Notes: a model not told the origin generated them from the sequence alone. Counted from the stretch's first letter, positions 21,307-31,735 are shown. The stretch is DNA of 64,000 nt from Pollenia angustigena (GCA_930367215.1 OV884059.1:233367803-233431802); one strand, 5' to 3'. A program made the numbers and translations.

Positions 21307-22470
21307 CTTTTTATTATGATAATATTGGTATGATTCAATTATGTATGGAACAAAATATCGTTGGCACACCTCCATCCGATGGTCCAAATGTTCGATGACG
21401 CTGAGGCATACTTGAGGTTCTATGCCCTTAATGTGCCTAATTATCTCATCCTTTATCTCTTGAATTGTTGCTGGCTTAACGACGTACACCTTTTCGTTCA
21501 AATCACCCCAAAGAAAGAAGTCCAACGGTGTCAAATCACATCGCCCCCACGTGTGAACACGGCCATTGAATTTGTCGCGCAAAAGAGCCATTGTTTCGTT
21601 AGTGCCAATTCACACGTTGCAAGTCTTATTGATCAGCTTGCTACCTTATAGGCGAGAGAGAGTGAGAGAGAAACGTTAATTTTCCTCTCTTCACTCTCGT
21701 TATAAAGTAGCAAGCTGATCAATAAGACTTGCAACGTGTGAATTGGGACTTAGCAGTGTGGCAAGTTGCACACAGATCCTGTTGAAACCACATATCCTCC
21801 AATTCGGGCCATAAAAAGTTCGTTATCATCTCACGATAGCGAACACCATTCACAGTAACTGCCTGACCGGCCTCATTTTGGAAAAAATACGGCCCAATGA
21901 TGCCAGCCTATAAGCCGCACCAAACAGTCATTCTTTGTGGTTGGTTTCTCAACAATCACTCTTGGATTATCATTCGCCCAAATGCGGCAATTCTGCTTAT
22001 AGACGAATCCACTGAGGTGAAAATGTGCCTCTTCACTGAAGATGATTTTCTTCGAAAATTTATCAGCCACTGTTGCCATTTCTTGCCACCATTCTGACCA
22101 TTGACGATGTTTGAATGGTCAAGAGGCTTTATTTCTTGAGTCAATTGCACCTTGCAAGCGTGTAAATGCAAGTCTTTATGCATAATGTTCATCAACGACG
22201 AGCATGAGAGGTGCAATTGTTGGGCACGACAACGAGTTGAGGTGGACGGCTCTTCAGCCACACTATCGCGACCAGCTGCAATATTTTCTACGAGCATGCA
22301 CTGGTGTTTTTACATCTACAGACCCTCAAATTTTTGTACGATTTTTCCGATTGTACGCACATTTGGACGATTAAATTGACCGAAAAAAATCACGAAGTGC
22401 ACGATGTGCACGATATGCATTTTGATTTGAACGTACATTTTCATAATAAGCCTGAAGAACTTTAACTTGA
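21307..22470 (-). pseudogene. Mariner-superfamily DDE transposase, degenerate
   Basis: Reading 3' to 5' on the plus strand: an N-terminal helix-turn-helix region (RAHRALRDFF, then FGQFNRP after a frameshift), ENIAA.RDSVAEEPSTSTR, IMHKDLHLHACKVQLTQE, and FSEEAHFHLSGFVYKQNCR. In that block the first catalytic Asp is replaced by Glu. Next come DMWFQQD..ATCHTA (second Asp), the MITE insertion at 21602-21749, then RCDLTPLDFFLWGDLNEKV (third Asp). Several frameshifts separate these blocks. Inactive. It would have cut and pasted its own element at TA sites. Confidence 0.9.
21602..21749. mobile_element. 148-bp foldback MITE with TTA target duplication
   Basis: Arms of about 43 bp (GTGCCAATTCACACGTTGCA... 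and its complement ending GAATTGGGAC) flank a core that is itself GAGAGAGAG/CTCTCACTC complementary. It is flanked by TTA (21599-21601 and 21750-21752) and sits inside the ATCHTAN-ETM coding region of the mariner relic. A 3-bp TTA duplication is typical of PIF/Harbinger elements; that assignment is an inference. Confidence 0.85.
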
Positions 22471-22561
22471 GAAATGTTAAATGAAATGCAGAAAAAAACT
22501 TGACGTTTAGGTGTGGATCACATTCAACATCGGCCTTTAAATCGACCCTTTATAATATAAT

Positions 22562-22660
22562 CAGTGTTGCCAGAAGTAGGGAACAATGGCTAGAGGAAGG
22601 CTTTTGTCTTCTCTAAAATAGTAGCGTAGGACTTTTTAAATAGATTTTTTAAATTCTTTA
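22562..22660. mobile_element. Solo end of a CAGTGTTGCCA hAT-like element
   Basis: CAGTGTTGCCAGAAGTAGGGA at 22562 and the following AAAATAGTAGCGTAGG phrase match the right end (minus strand) of the element at 8355-9517. No partner end with matching TSD was found downstream, so this is a truncated fragment. Confidence 0.6.
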
Positions 22661-22683
22661 AATTTACTGCCTGTTTAACGATG

Positions 22684-22788
22684 TCGAACGTCAACGTTCG
22701 CATAGAAAACTACATTTGAAACAAAAACAAATTTTCGAATATTGTTTTTGTTTTACATATAATTTTCTATGCGAACGTTAACGTTCGA
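22684..22788. repeat. Foldback element, 26-bp arms
   Basis: 22684-22709 (TCGAACGTCAACGTTCGCAT...) is inverted at 22763-22788 with one mismatch. An inner pair, GAAACAAAAACAAAT and its complement, extends the hairpin. The ACATTTGAAACAAAAACAAA core matches the core of the foldback at 53223-53307 although the outer arms differ. Confidence 0.8.
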
Positions 22789-22815
22789 AATCGATGAACT
22801 GGATGTTAATGTATT

Positions 22816-22865
22816 TTTTTTACCCTTTACAGGTGGGGGAGGTATATAAAGGACGGTTATTTCTT
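22816..22865 (+). repeat. Truncated head of an INE-1-like repeat
   Basis: TACCCTTTACAGGTGG...GGTATATAAAGG is a degraded copy of the family A head seen at 9567. It is cut off by the long-TIR element that begins at 22866. Confidence 0.5.
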
Positions 22866-23525
22866 CACAGAAAAAAGTTTGCCCCAGTAAACGCATTTAT
22901 CAAAAGTAAAATCAGTTTTAATTAAAAATTTAATCAACTTAATTAAACGTTTAATCAAGTGAATTAAAAGTTTAATTGATATTATTAATTTGTATACTGG
23001 TGCAAATTAATGTTGTCAATCAAACGTTTAATACTATCAAAGTTATTTTCGGGAATACAAAGTTTATTATTAATACGATCTTCGTATGACGTGCTAAATT
23101 CCCAGTTTTTCATATTTGATAAATACACTGAAATTTATTGTTGAGGGAAAGCAAGCCTCTATGCGCATTTCGCCGGTTGCTTACACCAGCTCATCAGGAA
23201 ACCTTTTCCAAAGATTTTAGAAAAGCCAAAAATATTAAACAAATAAAACCTTAAGCGAATAAGAGTTATAAACACTCTAAGTCTTACTTGTAACAATATC
23301 AAAGCTTAAACAAAACACCAACAATAAACAGTGAGTTTATCTTTTCTTACATCCCCCTACAATTGGTTGGGTTCTTTCCGACTCGAATTGTAGTTGTAAG
23401 TGGGTTAAACTTGATTAAACGTTTAATTCTCTTAATTAAACGTTTAATTCACTTGATTAAATTTTTAATTAAAACTGATTCTATTTTGGATTAATGCGTT
23501 TACTGGGGCAAAATTTTTTTCTGTG
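22866..23525. mobile_element. 660-bp element with TIRs over 100 bp
   Basis: The ends CACAGAAAAAA are followed by TTTGCCCCAGTAAACGCATT, then repeated TTAATTAAACGTTTAATCAA phrases. Nearly 120 bp at the left are mirrored at the right with few changes. TTCT near both junctions may be the target duplication, but this is uncertain. The centre is non-coding. Confidence 0.8.
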
Positions 23526-23564
23526 TTCTAGCTGGTAGCACGGAAATCAGTGCCTCCGTTGGCT

Positions 23565-23760
23565 TGATTTGCCTGTTGTTGTTGTTGTATTGTTGTGATA
23601 TTAAGGGCACCTTGCTAAGTTATAAACAAAGGAAACTTTAATTTAATTTAAATGTACCAGATTGGAGAATTAATTTTTATTTAAGTGTCTAGTAAGAATT
23701 TTGTATTTAAAACGATTTTAAATATATACTATTTGATATAATATCAAACCTAAAAATTGG
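23565..23760. repeat. Dispersed repeat D, copy 2
   Basis: The same block order as 14393-14590: GCCTGTTGTTGTTG, ATTGTTGTGATATTAAGG, CACCTTGCTAA, TATTTAAAACGATTTTAAA and AAAATTGGC. The orientation is the same and divergence is moderate. Non-coding. Confidence 0.65.
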
Positions 23761-23769
23761 CTGTTAGAG

Positions 23770-24230
23770 TATTTTCTATACAAACAGTAGAAGAGTTGAA
23801 ACATTATTTTTAATCAATGAAAACATATTAATTTAAAAAATTCTAACAAATATAAACATAAATATTCTAAAAATATATATTTTGTGTTTTAAAAAAGTTG
23901 TTAAAAAACTGGTCTCTTATTTATTGAATTTGTCATATCCAATTTTATTTGACGTGCAAAGAAGGGGTTCCCAAAACGTAGAAATTTTTTATAAATACAT
24001 TTTATTCTTAATGGCCATATAACAGCTGTGATTTTTTCAATATTGTTTTAAATATGTACGCAATAATATACATTTTTTAAAAAATACTTTTATTTATCGT
24101 ATTTAAAAAGAAACGATAAAAAATTCTATCATTAATAAATAATAAATTGAAATCCAAAAAATAATAATAAACGATAAATAAAGGGTGTTTGTTTAGTAGC
24201 GTAGAATTTGAAATTGGCAGCACTGTAACT
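23770..24230. other. AT-rich DNA, nothing recognised
   Basis: Homopolymer-rich sequence without a gene or repeat boundary that I can support. Confidence 0.45.
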
Positions 24231-24780
24231 TAGGTTAGGTTAGGTTTATGGGCAGCCATCGAGAGATAGCTCACTTGGGTCCGCTAGTAGTCCCTTTGTG
24301 ATACCCAGCGCCAATGCCCATCTATCAGAGCAGTTACTCAGATCGTGTCACTGCAGAGTTCAACCAATTCCTCTCCCTAATGAAGAGAAGAAGCGACCTA
24401 AGTTTATTCCAGATAGATCCTCCAAGCAGGCAAATGCCGATTCGCCCAGGTGTTTATCTCTGATGCCCCGGATTTCAGGATATTGACAAAGAAAGTGAAG
24501 TTTCCTCTTCCTCCTCATCATGACAATTTCTGCAATAGTGGTTGAATTCCACACCTATTCTCCTAGCATGAGTCCCCATAGGCCAGTGTCTAGTTACAAC
24601 TAATACAACCGATTTGGCCACTATTGAACCTAAATAGAGAGCCAATTCTCCGTTTATCATAGCCAGACCACAGTGCCCTGGATGTAGAGCAATTCTAACA
24701 GACTCGCGCTTGATAAGTGACTTACAGTGAGCCATCGGAAGGCCAACAAATTGATCAATGAATGTGTCATCTAAACGACC
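24231..24780 (-). pseudogene. I-group non-LTR retrotransposon, ORF2 C-terminus and tail
   Basis: Minus-strand frames include HWPMGTHARRIGVEFNHYCRNC followed by acidic EEEEET, then LHFLCQYPEIRG and, in another frame, GESAFACLEDLSGINLGRF. This is the CCHC-like C-terminal region found after the RNase H domain in I/LOA/R1-type elements. The copy ends at the plus-strand AGGTTAGGTTAGGTTT, i.e. a TAACCTAACCTAA-type tail. 5'-truncated and frameshifted. Confidence 0.75.
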
Positions 24781-25190
24781 CCTTCATTCTGCTTTATTCA
24801 CTGTCTGTCTTATTTTACAGCTGATTTTTTTAGAGGCTAGTTTTATTTGGGAATTTATCATTAATAAACTCCCGCCATGTCAACATTTTTGAACTTAAAC
24901 ATTCTCTGTATGTCAACCTGCTAATAAACGGTGGAGGAAAATGCTTCCCTGATCTAATTAGTGTTTGAAAATAACAACTTATCATGACATTTTCGTAAAA
25001 TACTTAAGATGTGTGGGATAGTTTATGGCCTTAAATAACAATAAATAACAACAACATGATATTTTTTTTTTTTTTGTTGATTTGCAGAATTTTTTTTTGA
25101 CCGTAATAAAAAACATGCGGAAAAAGAAAATGAAAATTATTACATTTTGCCAAAAAAAAAATTGGTTGTTAGACCATCGTGCATTGTGGA
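24781..25190. other. Intergenic DNA, nothing recognised
   Basis: No feature supported; AT-rich with T and A runs near 25060-25165. Confidence 0.4.
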
Positions 25191-25194
25191 GACA

Positions 25195-25380
25195 CCTTTA
25201 AGCCCAGAATAACTCACCATTTGGTGCGCTTTATAACCCAGTGGAATCATTGCCCTATATGCCTTACCAAATAACAATGGTCAGAATGTTACAGTCAACG
25301 GTAGGCAGTCAAATGCATGGTAACTTTTTCGTGCCTCATTTACACACATTTGGTTTTAAGCAGTATGGTGCCAATGATAC
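25195..25380 (+). pseudogene. Mariner-superfamily transposase relic, middle part
   Basis: The frame reads PE, stop, LTIWCAL, stop, PSGIIALYALPNNNGQNVTVNGRQ, matching the family pattern HPEKVTVWCGLWAGGIIGPY...VTVNG. After a frameshift NFFVPHLHTFGFKQYGAND corresponds to the second catalytic block. Two stops and degraded catalytic residues; inactive. It continues at 25914. Confidence 0.8.
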
Positions 25381-25912
25381 AGATGTGGAATAAAATTTAC
25401 ATGTGTACCTATCGTGTCGGCCTAACCTCATGGCGGATCTTAACCACTGGGTAACAAATTATGAGTTTACCAACCCTACCCGTGTGTAAGATGCACCATC
25501 ACACACAGGTAGCAATTTAAGTGTATAATACGGCAAGATTCCAACTGATCCCCGAAAGTATCTCATAGTCATAAAAGTACCTTAATGTTGCACCCAGTTG
25601 TAAGTTCATGCTTTGAAAAAAAGCACTCCCTATTGGTCGGAGAACCACTTTTCGGAAAAGCAGCTTTCTATCAAAAAAGCTTCTACAAAGACAGAAATCA
25701 TTCCCCGCAAGAAGAATTCAATCGGAGGCCTCATAGTCAGTCCGGTGTCTGCTTACTGGGGGCATCTGACTTCCAAGCTGCCAGATACTATATCTGACGC
25801 AATCTCAAGAGATCAAGTTATTGCCTGCACAGTATTTTCCACCGGAGGATGTAACACCAAAAGGTGAAATATACTTAAAATGATCCGTACAACCAACCCC
25901 TGGGTGCTGGGG
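25381..25912. other. Unidentified approximately 530-bp insert in the mariner relic
   Basis: Between the middle and C-terminal blocks of the mariner relic lies sequence that is not transposase. TGATACA occurs at the left junction (25373-25379) and again at 25920-25926, as if duplicated. A plus-strand open stretch at 25613-25867 (84 codons, starting MKKSTPYWSENHFSEKQ) has mixed composition but matches no family I know. The insert could be a retroposed fragment or an unrecognised element. Confidence 0.45.
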
Positions 25913-25913
25913 G

Positions 25914-26270
25914 AGCGAGTGATACAATCAATTTACTTCAAGAAATACTTAGCGAACGAATTTTTTCACAAAATGGACCTATCAACTGGCTACAGCGTTC
26001 ATGTAGTTTGACTCCATTACATCATTTTCCCTGGGGTAGCGAGTGATACAATCAATTTACTTAAAGAAATACTTGGCGAACGAATTTTTTCACAAAATGG
26101 ACCTATCAACTGGCTACAGCGTTCATGTAGTTTAACTCCATTACATGATTTTCTTTGGAGATATGTAAAGTCCCAGGTCTAGGCATATAAACTTGAAATG
26201 AGCGCTCACTTAAAAGCAAATATTGGACGCGTTGTTTGTGAAATATATCCTGATTTACTGTAGCTGTTGC
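25914..26270 (+). pseudogene. Mariner-superfamily transposase relic, C-terminal part with 124-bp duplication
   Basis: It reads LLQEILSERIFSQNGPINW then LQRSCSLTPLHHFPWG, matching NLLRE-FGERIISR-GPVNWPPRSCDLTPLDYFLWG. The third catalytic Asp is Ser in both repeat units. The block is duplicated in tandem (25914-26037 and 26038-26161, period 124 bp, nearly identical). 124 is not a multiple of three, so the duplication itself breaks the frame. KANIGRVVCEIYPDLL follows. Confidence 0.85.
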
Positions 26271-26905
26271 GTTTAAATTAGATCTAAAGATTACGTCATG
26301 TGCGCGCTAGCCGTGGCGGCCAAATGCCCGAAATCTAAAAGACTAAACTAAAAAAGTCAACTGAAGGGATATTTAAACTGTTTTTCTTTGTTTTATTCCA
26401 ACTAAAAGTTCTCCGCCTCTATAGAAACACCCGATACTTTCCGAATTCGAAATATGTTTTAAATTTAAAAAAAAAATCTGGCAGCAGGAAAATATTTTCA
26501 CAAGGTTAAAAACAAATATAAAAATGTACACTTGAGTATGGATATAAGTATGTATATGTAAACATGTATTTACTTTTATTGTATTATATATATTATTGAT
26601 GTCAAAATCAAGTACATACGAAATTTTTCCTCATGACGCTGATATAATGACTGACCTTTTGCAAGTGGCAGGGAGAAATTTTATAAAATATAAGTAGTAC
26701 AATAAATAAAAAAGAAACGGCTAAAAAGCTTATTTCAGCTACAGCTTGTCATGGGTAAAATTAGCTTTTATTATAAATTATAACTCAAACATAAATATAA
26801 CATTTGAAAAATAATTGTTAGTAGACAAGTTACTGATCGCATCATCGATATTGATTACTTTTTTAATTTCTGGCGTAAGCGCCTTATAATTGTTAGTATA
26901 ATGTA
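26271..26905. other. AT-rich DNA, nothing recognised
   Basis: No gene or repeat recognised before the hAT TSD at 26898. Confidence 0.45.
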
Positions 26906-28268
26906 CAGTGTTGCCACTTTGTGGGTAATTACCCGAATTTGGTATAATTTTTACGGTCGTGGGTAGAGCGTGGGTAATTTCTCTTAGGTGTAATTCAGAT
27001 GTAATTTGAAATTCTTACTTCAGATACCCAAATAAAATTAAGATTAGATTTCAGTGATGACATTTATTTCTTTTTAAATATTGTTGCTAAAAAATGCACA
27101 GCCTGCTGAACCAAAGTCTCGGTTTCTTTTTAAGAAACGACTTCAATAATTAAACATACATATATTTTCAAATGTTTCGTAATGTATGTCGCAAGATGGA
27201 CCTTTTAATTTGGATAACGATGCCTATCATAGTGATTTAGAACCTGAAGTTTATTGAAAAAAGTTATTCAAACTAAAAACTTGCCTAGGGGAAGATATGT
27301 TTCCAATATAACAACATATACATAAATAATTTTATTTCTATCTGGCTATTTTTTAATGCTTTAGTTTGAAGAATATTTAACGCCCTTTACAGTTGTAAAC
27401 CTGAATTACGAAAGGGACAATTGTATAAATTTCTGCAGGCATTTTGTTTACTAAATATTTATATTTTTTAAGACCATGAAACTTAAAATGGTAGACAACA
27501 CAACAAAAAAAGTTAATTTAAATCGCTGATTGATACACGGCATTACCATTTGAAACTGATTTAAAACAAATAAGCACCGCACCGCGCCTGTCCTTGACGA
27601 AACGCATTGCACACGTCCAATTTTGTTTCTCTTTTTCGAATAAAATGAACAATGTTGACCTCCAAGACTACGATTGTTGCTGGTTTATCAGCATTAACCA
27701 GTGACTTCACAGCCCTACGGAAAACAATCAATAAGTGTCACATCGCATGGCCTTGAAGTCTAATTGCCAGTTTATTTTCTCTAAATCAACACATCGCCTT
27801 CATTTGCATCATTTAAATCATGAAGTCAGCTTTAAGTTGCAAAAATCGATGGCTGATTTTCAAAGTATGTATATTTGGATAATTTGGTGGCGTTGTTCAA
27901 GCATGAATATATTCAAGATTATGTGCCCGATCAAAAAGTGAAAACAGTATGACAGTTCGTTTGATAGCTAACCTTTCGTAGCCTAACCTTATATTCCCTA
28001 GATATATGCAACCAAATGTGGAAGTTAAACTCATTATTTTAGCAGTTTTATTTTATGTTTTTTAAATTTTTAAGACTTTCGTGTTATTTTTGTTAATTTA
28101 AATAAAATTAACAGTTTGACTAATATTGATCTTCTTTTAATGAGTTATTTGTGTTTTTGCTTCTTTATTATTAAATAAAACTTCAATTTCATATCAGGTG
28201 TAATTTTATTTAAATCGGGTAATTTTGCTTCATCTCAAGTGTAATTTTGAATCTTGCTGGTGGTACTG
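26906..28268. mobile_element. hAT-like element, exact ATAATGTA target duplication
   Basis: The 8-bp TSD ATAATGTA is exact at 26898-26905 and 28269-28276. The ends are CAGTGTTGCCAC and (minus strand) CAGTACCACCAG; subterminal GGGTAATT and GGTGTAATT phrases occur at both ends. Length 1363 bp. The short interior frames (for example 27735-27941) do not resemble hAT transposase. Confidence 0.87.
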
Positions 28269-28302
28269 ATAATGTAGCTTGTAGTCCTTAAGGCTAGTTT
28301 AC

Positions 28303-28346
28303 ACTATCTCACAAGTCTTACGTATTCCATAATACTTTGTGAGATA
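28303..28346. repeat. Short hairpin CTATCTCACAA
   Basis: CTATCTCACAAGT is followed 17 bases later by ACTTTGTGAGATAG, an imperfect stem. It is preceded by AAGGCTAGTTTACA, possibly the end of an old MITE. Low significance. Confidence 0.45.
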
Positions 28347-28564
28347 GAAATCTAATGAGTTTTGTTGCGACTGTCAACAAATCTAATGTAACATAACAGT
28401 TTGTGTTCACACCGTCACACAAAGTATAATGAAATAAAATGCAACCCTGATCCAATGAAAAATATTATTGTTTGACATTTTTCAAGCTATTCGTTTTGAA
28501 AAAGTAAGCGAAGTTTTTACTGGGTAATATTACCTAAGTGAGAAAAGTACTTAATTAGAAAAAA

Positions 28565-29208
28565 CAAGTAAGAAAGTATAGTCGGTCAAGCCCGACCATA
28601 TGATACCCTACACCACAATATTCAAAAACACATCATGCTTACATGTCCATATAAATATGGATTTATCTATGTTTATAAACTTCATTAAAATGGGTTTGTG
28701 AGAGGCAGAAATTGCCCCCTACCTCCCCTTGTGGTCCTATTTTTGAAAAACTGTATAGCTTATGTGTCCATATAGATATGGATCTATCTATGTTTTAAAT
28801 TTCACTAAAATCGGTTTGAGAGTCATTAATTGCCCCAATTTCTCCTCGTGGTCCTATTTTTAAAAAAATGCATCCCTTTTGGGTCCATAAAGATATGGTT
28901 CTATCTATGTTTTAAATTTCATTAAAATCGGTTTGATAGTTTCTGAGAGGTAGAAATTTCCCCCTATCTTCCCTTGTGGCCCTACGATTTGTCCCATTTT
29001 CAATTGGCTTGGTCCTTGTGCCAATAAGAACCTATGTCCCAAATTTGATCAAATTATCTCCAAAATTGCGACCTGTACTTTGCGCACAAGGTTACATGGA
29101 TATCCAGCCAGCCAGCCGGACGGACGTCGTTAGTTCGAATCAGAAAGTGATTCTGAGTCAATCGGTATACTTTAAGGTGGTTCTAGGACCAATATTTTAA
29201 ATGCGTAA
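28565..29208 (+). mobile_element. INE-1-like repeat, family B, copy 1
   Basis: It starts ACAAGTAAGAAAGTATAGTCGG then TCAAGCCCGACCATATGATACC. Three internal units of about 115 bp follow, each with CCCCTTGTGGTCCTATTTTT and TATGGATCTATCTATGTTT. It ends with an ACAAGGTTACATGG...CCAGCCGGACGGACGTCGTTAG block. The minus-strand homolog at 60083-60787 is more complete. INE-1/Helentron-type affinity is inferred from its terminal hairpin and CCGTCCGGC tract. Confidence 0.78.
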
Positions 29209-29220
29209 AAAAATAGTGCT

Positions 29221-30215
29221 TTATGCGGCTCCGCCGAACCTTTGATGCCATCCACCGAGAGTTAGAATATTTAAGGAGTGGCATTTTATGAAGCTCTTAC
29301 AGTTCCTTAGACATAAATAAATATATTTTGTGCCACACCCACGTTTTGTCGGATGTTGTGTACTGATACTCCTTTGATACTTTGATACTGATACTGCTTT
29401 CACTTAATTAACAAACTTTGGCTCTTGCCGTTCTCCAATAATGTCTTTGAACGGGACGTGTTCCGCCCACTTCTCTAAACCGCCCATATTTTTAAAGGGA
29501 TTGTGTTTAATACCCCAGCCATGTGTACCAAAGCTTTACAATTTTTGTCTTACTATTCATTCGAGATAAACAAAAAAACTATTTTGTTCCACGCCCACAT
29601 CTAAAATCCCACCCACATTTTGTGAGGTCTGTGTATTGATAACCGTGCTTTTGGTACCGAATGTGGAAACTTTGGCACTTTCCGTTCTCAAGATATACAA
29701 AAATTTATGATGGGTTTGTATGGGAAGTGCCACGCCCACTTATCCAAGCCCGACCACATTTTGTCGGATTTTGTGTATTGAAAACCAAAATACTTATACC
29801 TACTTGTACCTAATTTGGAAAAAAAACAACAATGGATTTATGGGTAAAATAAGATGCCGTCATGGTTTTTGTTCATATCTCAGCCATTTATGGACTCATC
29901 TGGCTGAATTTCAATAGCAAACATTATGGGGGTATATGTGACATATACATATGTATGTACATTAGAGCGACTCACCAAAAAAAGTGCTCGATGTACCCTC
30001 CTAAAAATGAACCTTGGACTTTTTGAAGATGACAATTTAAATATTTCGGCTCCAGCTTTGACCTCTGGGCTCTGGGCTCTTTGAATAACCCATTTCAACA
30101 AACAGACGAACAAAGTTAAATCCACTTCGCTACTCATAAAGACCTAGAATATATACTTTTTAGGGTCTAAGACCAACCAAACAAACCCTTTAACCTTCGG
30201 TGAAGGGTAATAATA
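29221..30215 (-). mobile_element. INE-1-like repeat, family A, with internal tandem units
   Basis: Read from the right it opens with the ACCCTTCACCGAAGG head (plus strand ends ACCTTCGGTGAAGGGTA near 30208), then ACCCTAAAAAGTATATATTC. From 29339 leftmost it holds four diverged units of about 130 bp, each with CCACGCCCAC, CCCACATTTTGTCGGAT, GTGTATTGATAACC and CTTGCCGTTCTC. Non-coding. Confidence 0.7.
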
Positions 30216-30361
30216 ATACATTCTGAAGTCTTCAAAAATAAAACAAATTTCTTACGGGCTCCGTGAGGCATTAATTAAAGTGCGTTTGTTTTTTTCTTAA
30301 TCTACTCCCGCGAAGTCCTGCGCTTGTCTGCAAAAGACAAGCTTATCTTGCAAAAGTCTCT

Positions 30362-30432
30362 GGCGGGAATCGAAGCCGCTATCCCCGCACTGATACACAA
30401 GCTCACTACCAACTAGCCTACCTGGGCACTCA
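30362..30432 (-). repeat. tRNA-derived SINE-like module
   Basis: On the minus strand the A-box-like TAGGCTAGTTGGTAG is followed about 40 bases later by a B-box-like GGCTTCGATTCCCGCC, with normal tRNA spacing. The acceptor-side sequences do not clearly close a cloverleaf. It is GC-rich against AT-rich surroundings. A SINE head is more likely than a working tRNA gene. Confidence 0.65.
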
Positions 30433-31110
30433 TTGCATTACCTGTATTATTATTTTGGCAGTTTATCTGTTAGCTAAATGCAACTTTCATAAACAAATTA
30501 AAACTTATTAATGTTGTATATTAAGTAAAAAGAATAGAACAATTACAATTTGAAATAATTTTCTATGACCGGATATTTTACTTTATTACCGGCGGAAGTT
30601 GAGTTTTGAATGTAAATAAATTTTATAATTTACTTAGAGCAATTAAACATTTATTTACCTTCATTTAGAAAAAACTAAAAATTTTCTTATTTACATAAAT
30701 TATTAAAATCTTAATTGGCTTTAATTGAATTGCCCGTTGTTATTAAAAATTTAATTGTAATGTAAAATATTTAAATTACTATTGTTGTGGTTATATGTGC
30801 AATATTTTAAGACAAAATGTTTAAAGATTTGAAAATTTTTAAAAATTTAATTGTTATTGACTGCATGAACAATAGGAAACTTTTGTATTATATTTTATAT
30901 AAATCAAGATCATTTATATTTACATAAATACTTTTGAATGAAATTCCTTTAAAAAAAATAAACAAAAATAACAAATACAGCAAAATTTTATTTAGCATTG
31001 ACAATGAAAATAAAAACAAATATAATAAATAAAGCAAAATATATAGAATATTCACCTAGAAAACAAAATTTAATAAAAAAGAAAAAGTTAAAAAAACAAA
31101 ACTGAAATTA
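30433..31110. other. AT-rich DNA, nothing recognised
   Basis: Nearly 700 bp of A/T-rich sequence. No coding frame, hairpin or repeat boundary supported. Confidence 0.5.
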
Positions 31111-31118
31111 ATTAGAAA

Positions 31119-31608
31119 ACAAGTAAGAGTGCAATATTCTGCTATGCCGAATCTTATATACCCTTCACCATGGTGCAGTAAGTACAGAAAGTTATATAAA
31201 TACCCTTCTTTAGATGTAAATGCCATGCCCACTTTTCTAATGCCGCACCCATTATGTCAGATGTTGTGTTTTGATAACCAAGATGCTTGTACTAAACAGA
31301 CGGACATTGTGAACTGCGCTATACATGTGTGTATTTGTTATGTGTTAAAAAAAATTTAGACATTAAAAAAATAAACATACATATTTATAAGGTATATTGT
31401 TACTTTTGGTAATGGGTATATTAAAATAACAACAACATGGGATTTTATGAAAAAAGTTAGAGGCAGTCTTAGTTTTTTTCTAATATCTCAGCCATCTATG
31501 GACTGATCTGGCTAGATTTCAATAGAAAAATTAAACGAAGTAGATGTGACAGACAGACATACATCGTTAAATCAACTTCGCTACCCAAAGGGATTTATAA
31601 TATACTAG
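31119..31608 (+). mobile_element. INE-1-like repeat, family A, short copy
   Basis: It starts ACAAGTAAGAGTGCAATATT then GCCGAATCTTATATACCCTT and CACCATGG. Later come the CAGCCATCTATGGACTGATC block, a GACAGACAGACA tract and TCGTTAAATCAACTTCGCTA. It has the same order of blocks as 31736-32645 but lacks the central part. It ends where a family C repeat begins. Confidence 0.75.
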
Positions 31609-31735
31609 CTGGCCGCCCCGGCTTCGCTCGGTAGCTGATTACTAATGATCGATGAAGCTGTTTTCTGATTTTAGGTAAATCGAAAAAAATGGGCGTAGAA
31701 GTGGGCGGGGCAATATTTTCTTTCCGTTTTAAAGA
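31609..31735 (+). repeat. Family C repeat, left part, split by an INE-1-like copy
   Basis: It opens with ATACTAGCTGGCCGCCCCGG, then AGGTAAATCGAAAAAAATGG and GGGCGGGGCAATATTTTC. These are reverse-oriented units of the array at 37221-38080. It is interrupted at 31736 and resumes at about 32648. Confidence 0.75.

Larger units (their letters stand above)
21251..22537 (-). mobile_element. Mariner-superfamily transposon copy, split by a MITE
   Basis: Imperfect TIRs (GGCCGATGTTGA at 21253 and its complement TCAACATCGGCC ending at 22535) lie close to TA dinucleotides at 21249-21250 and 22538-22539. The transposase relic lies on the minus strand. Without the 148-bp MITE plus duplicated TTA the element is about 1.14 kb, somewhat shorter than typical mariners. 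Confidence 0.8.

Noticed and set aside
24181..24225. Right end of an hAT element paired with CAGTGTTGCCA at 22562
   Set aside because: GGCAGCACTG near 24218 resembles a complement, but flanking octamers do not match and the intervening elements are unrelated.
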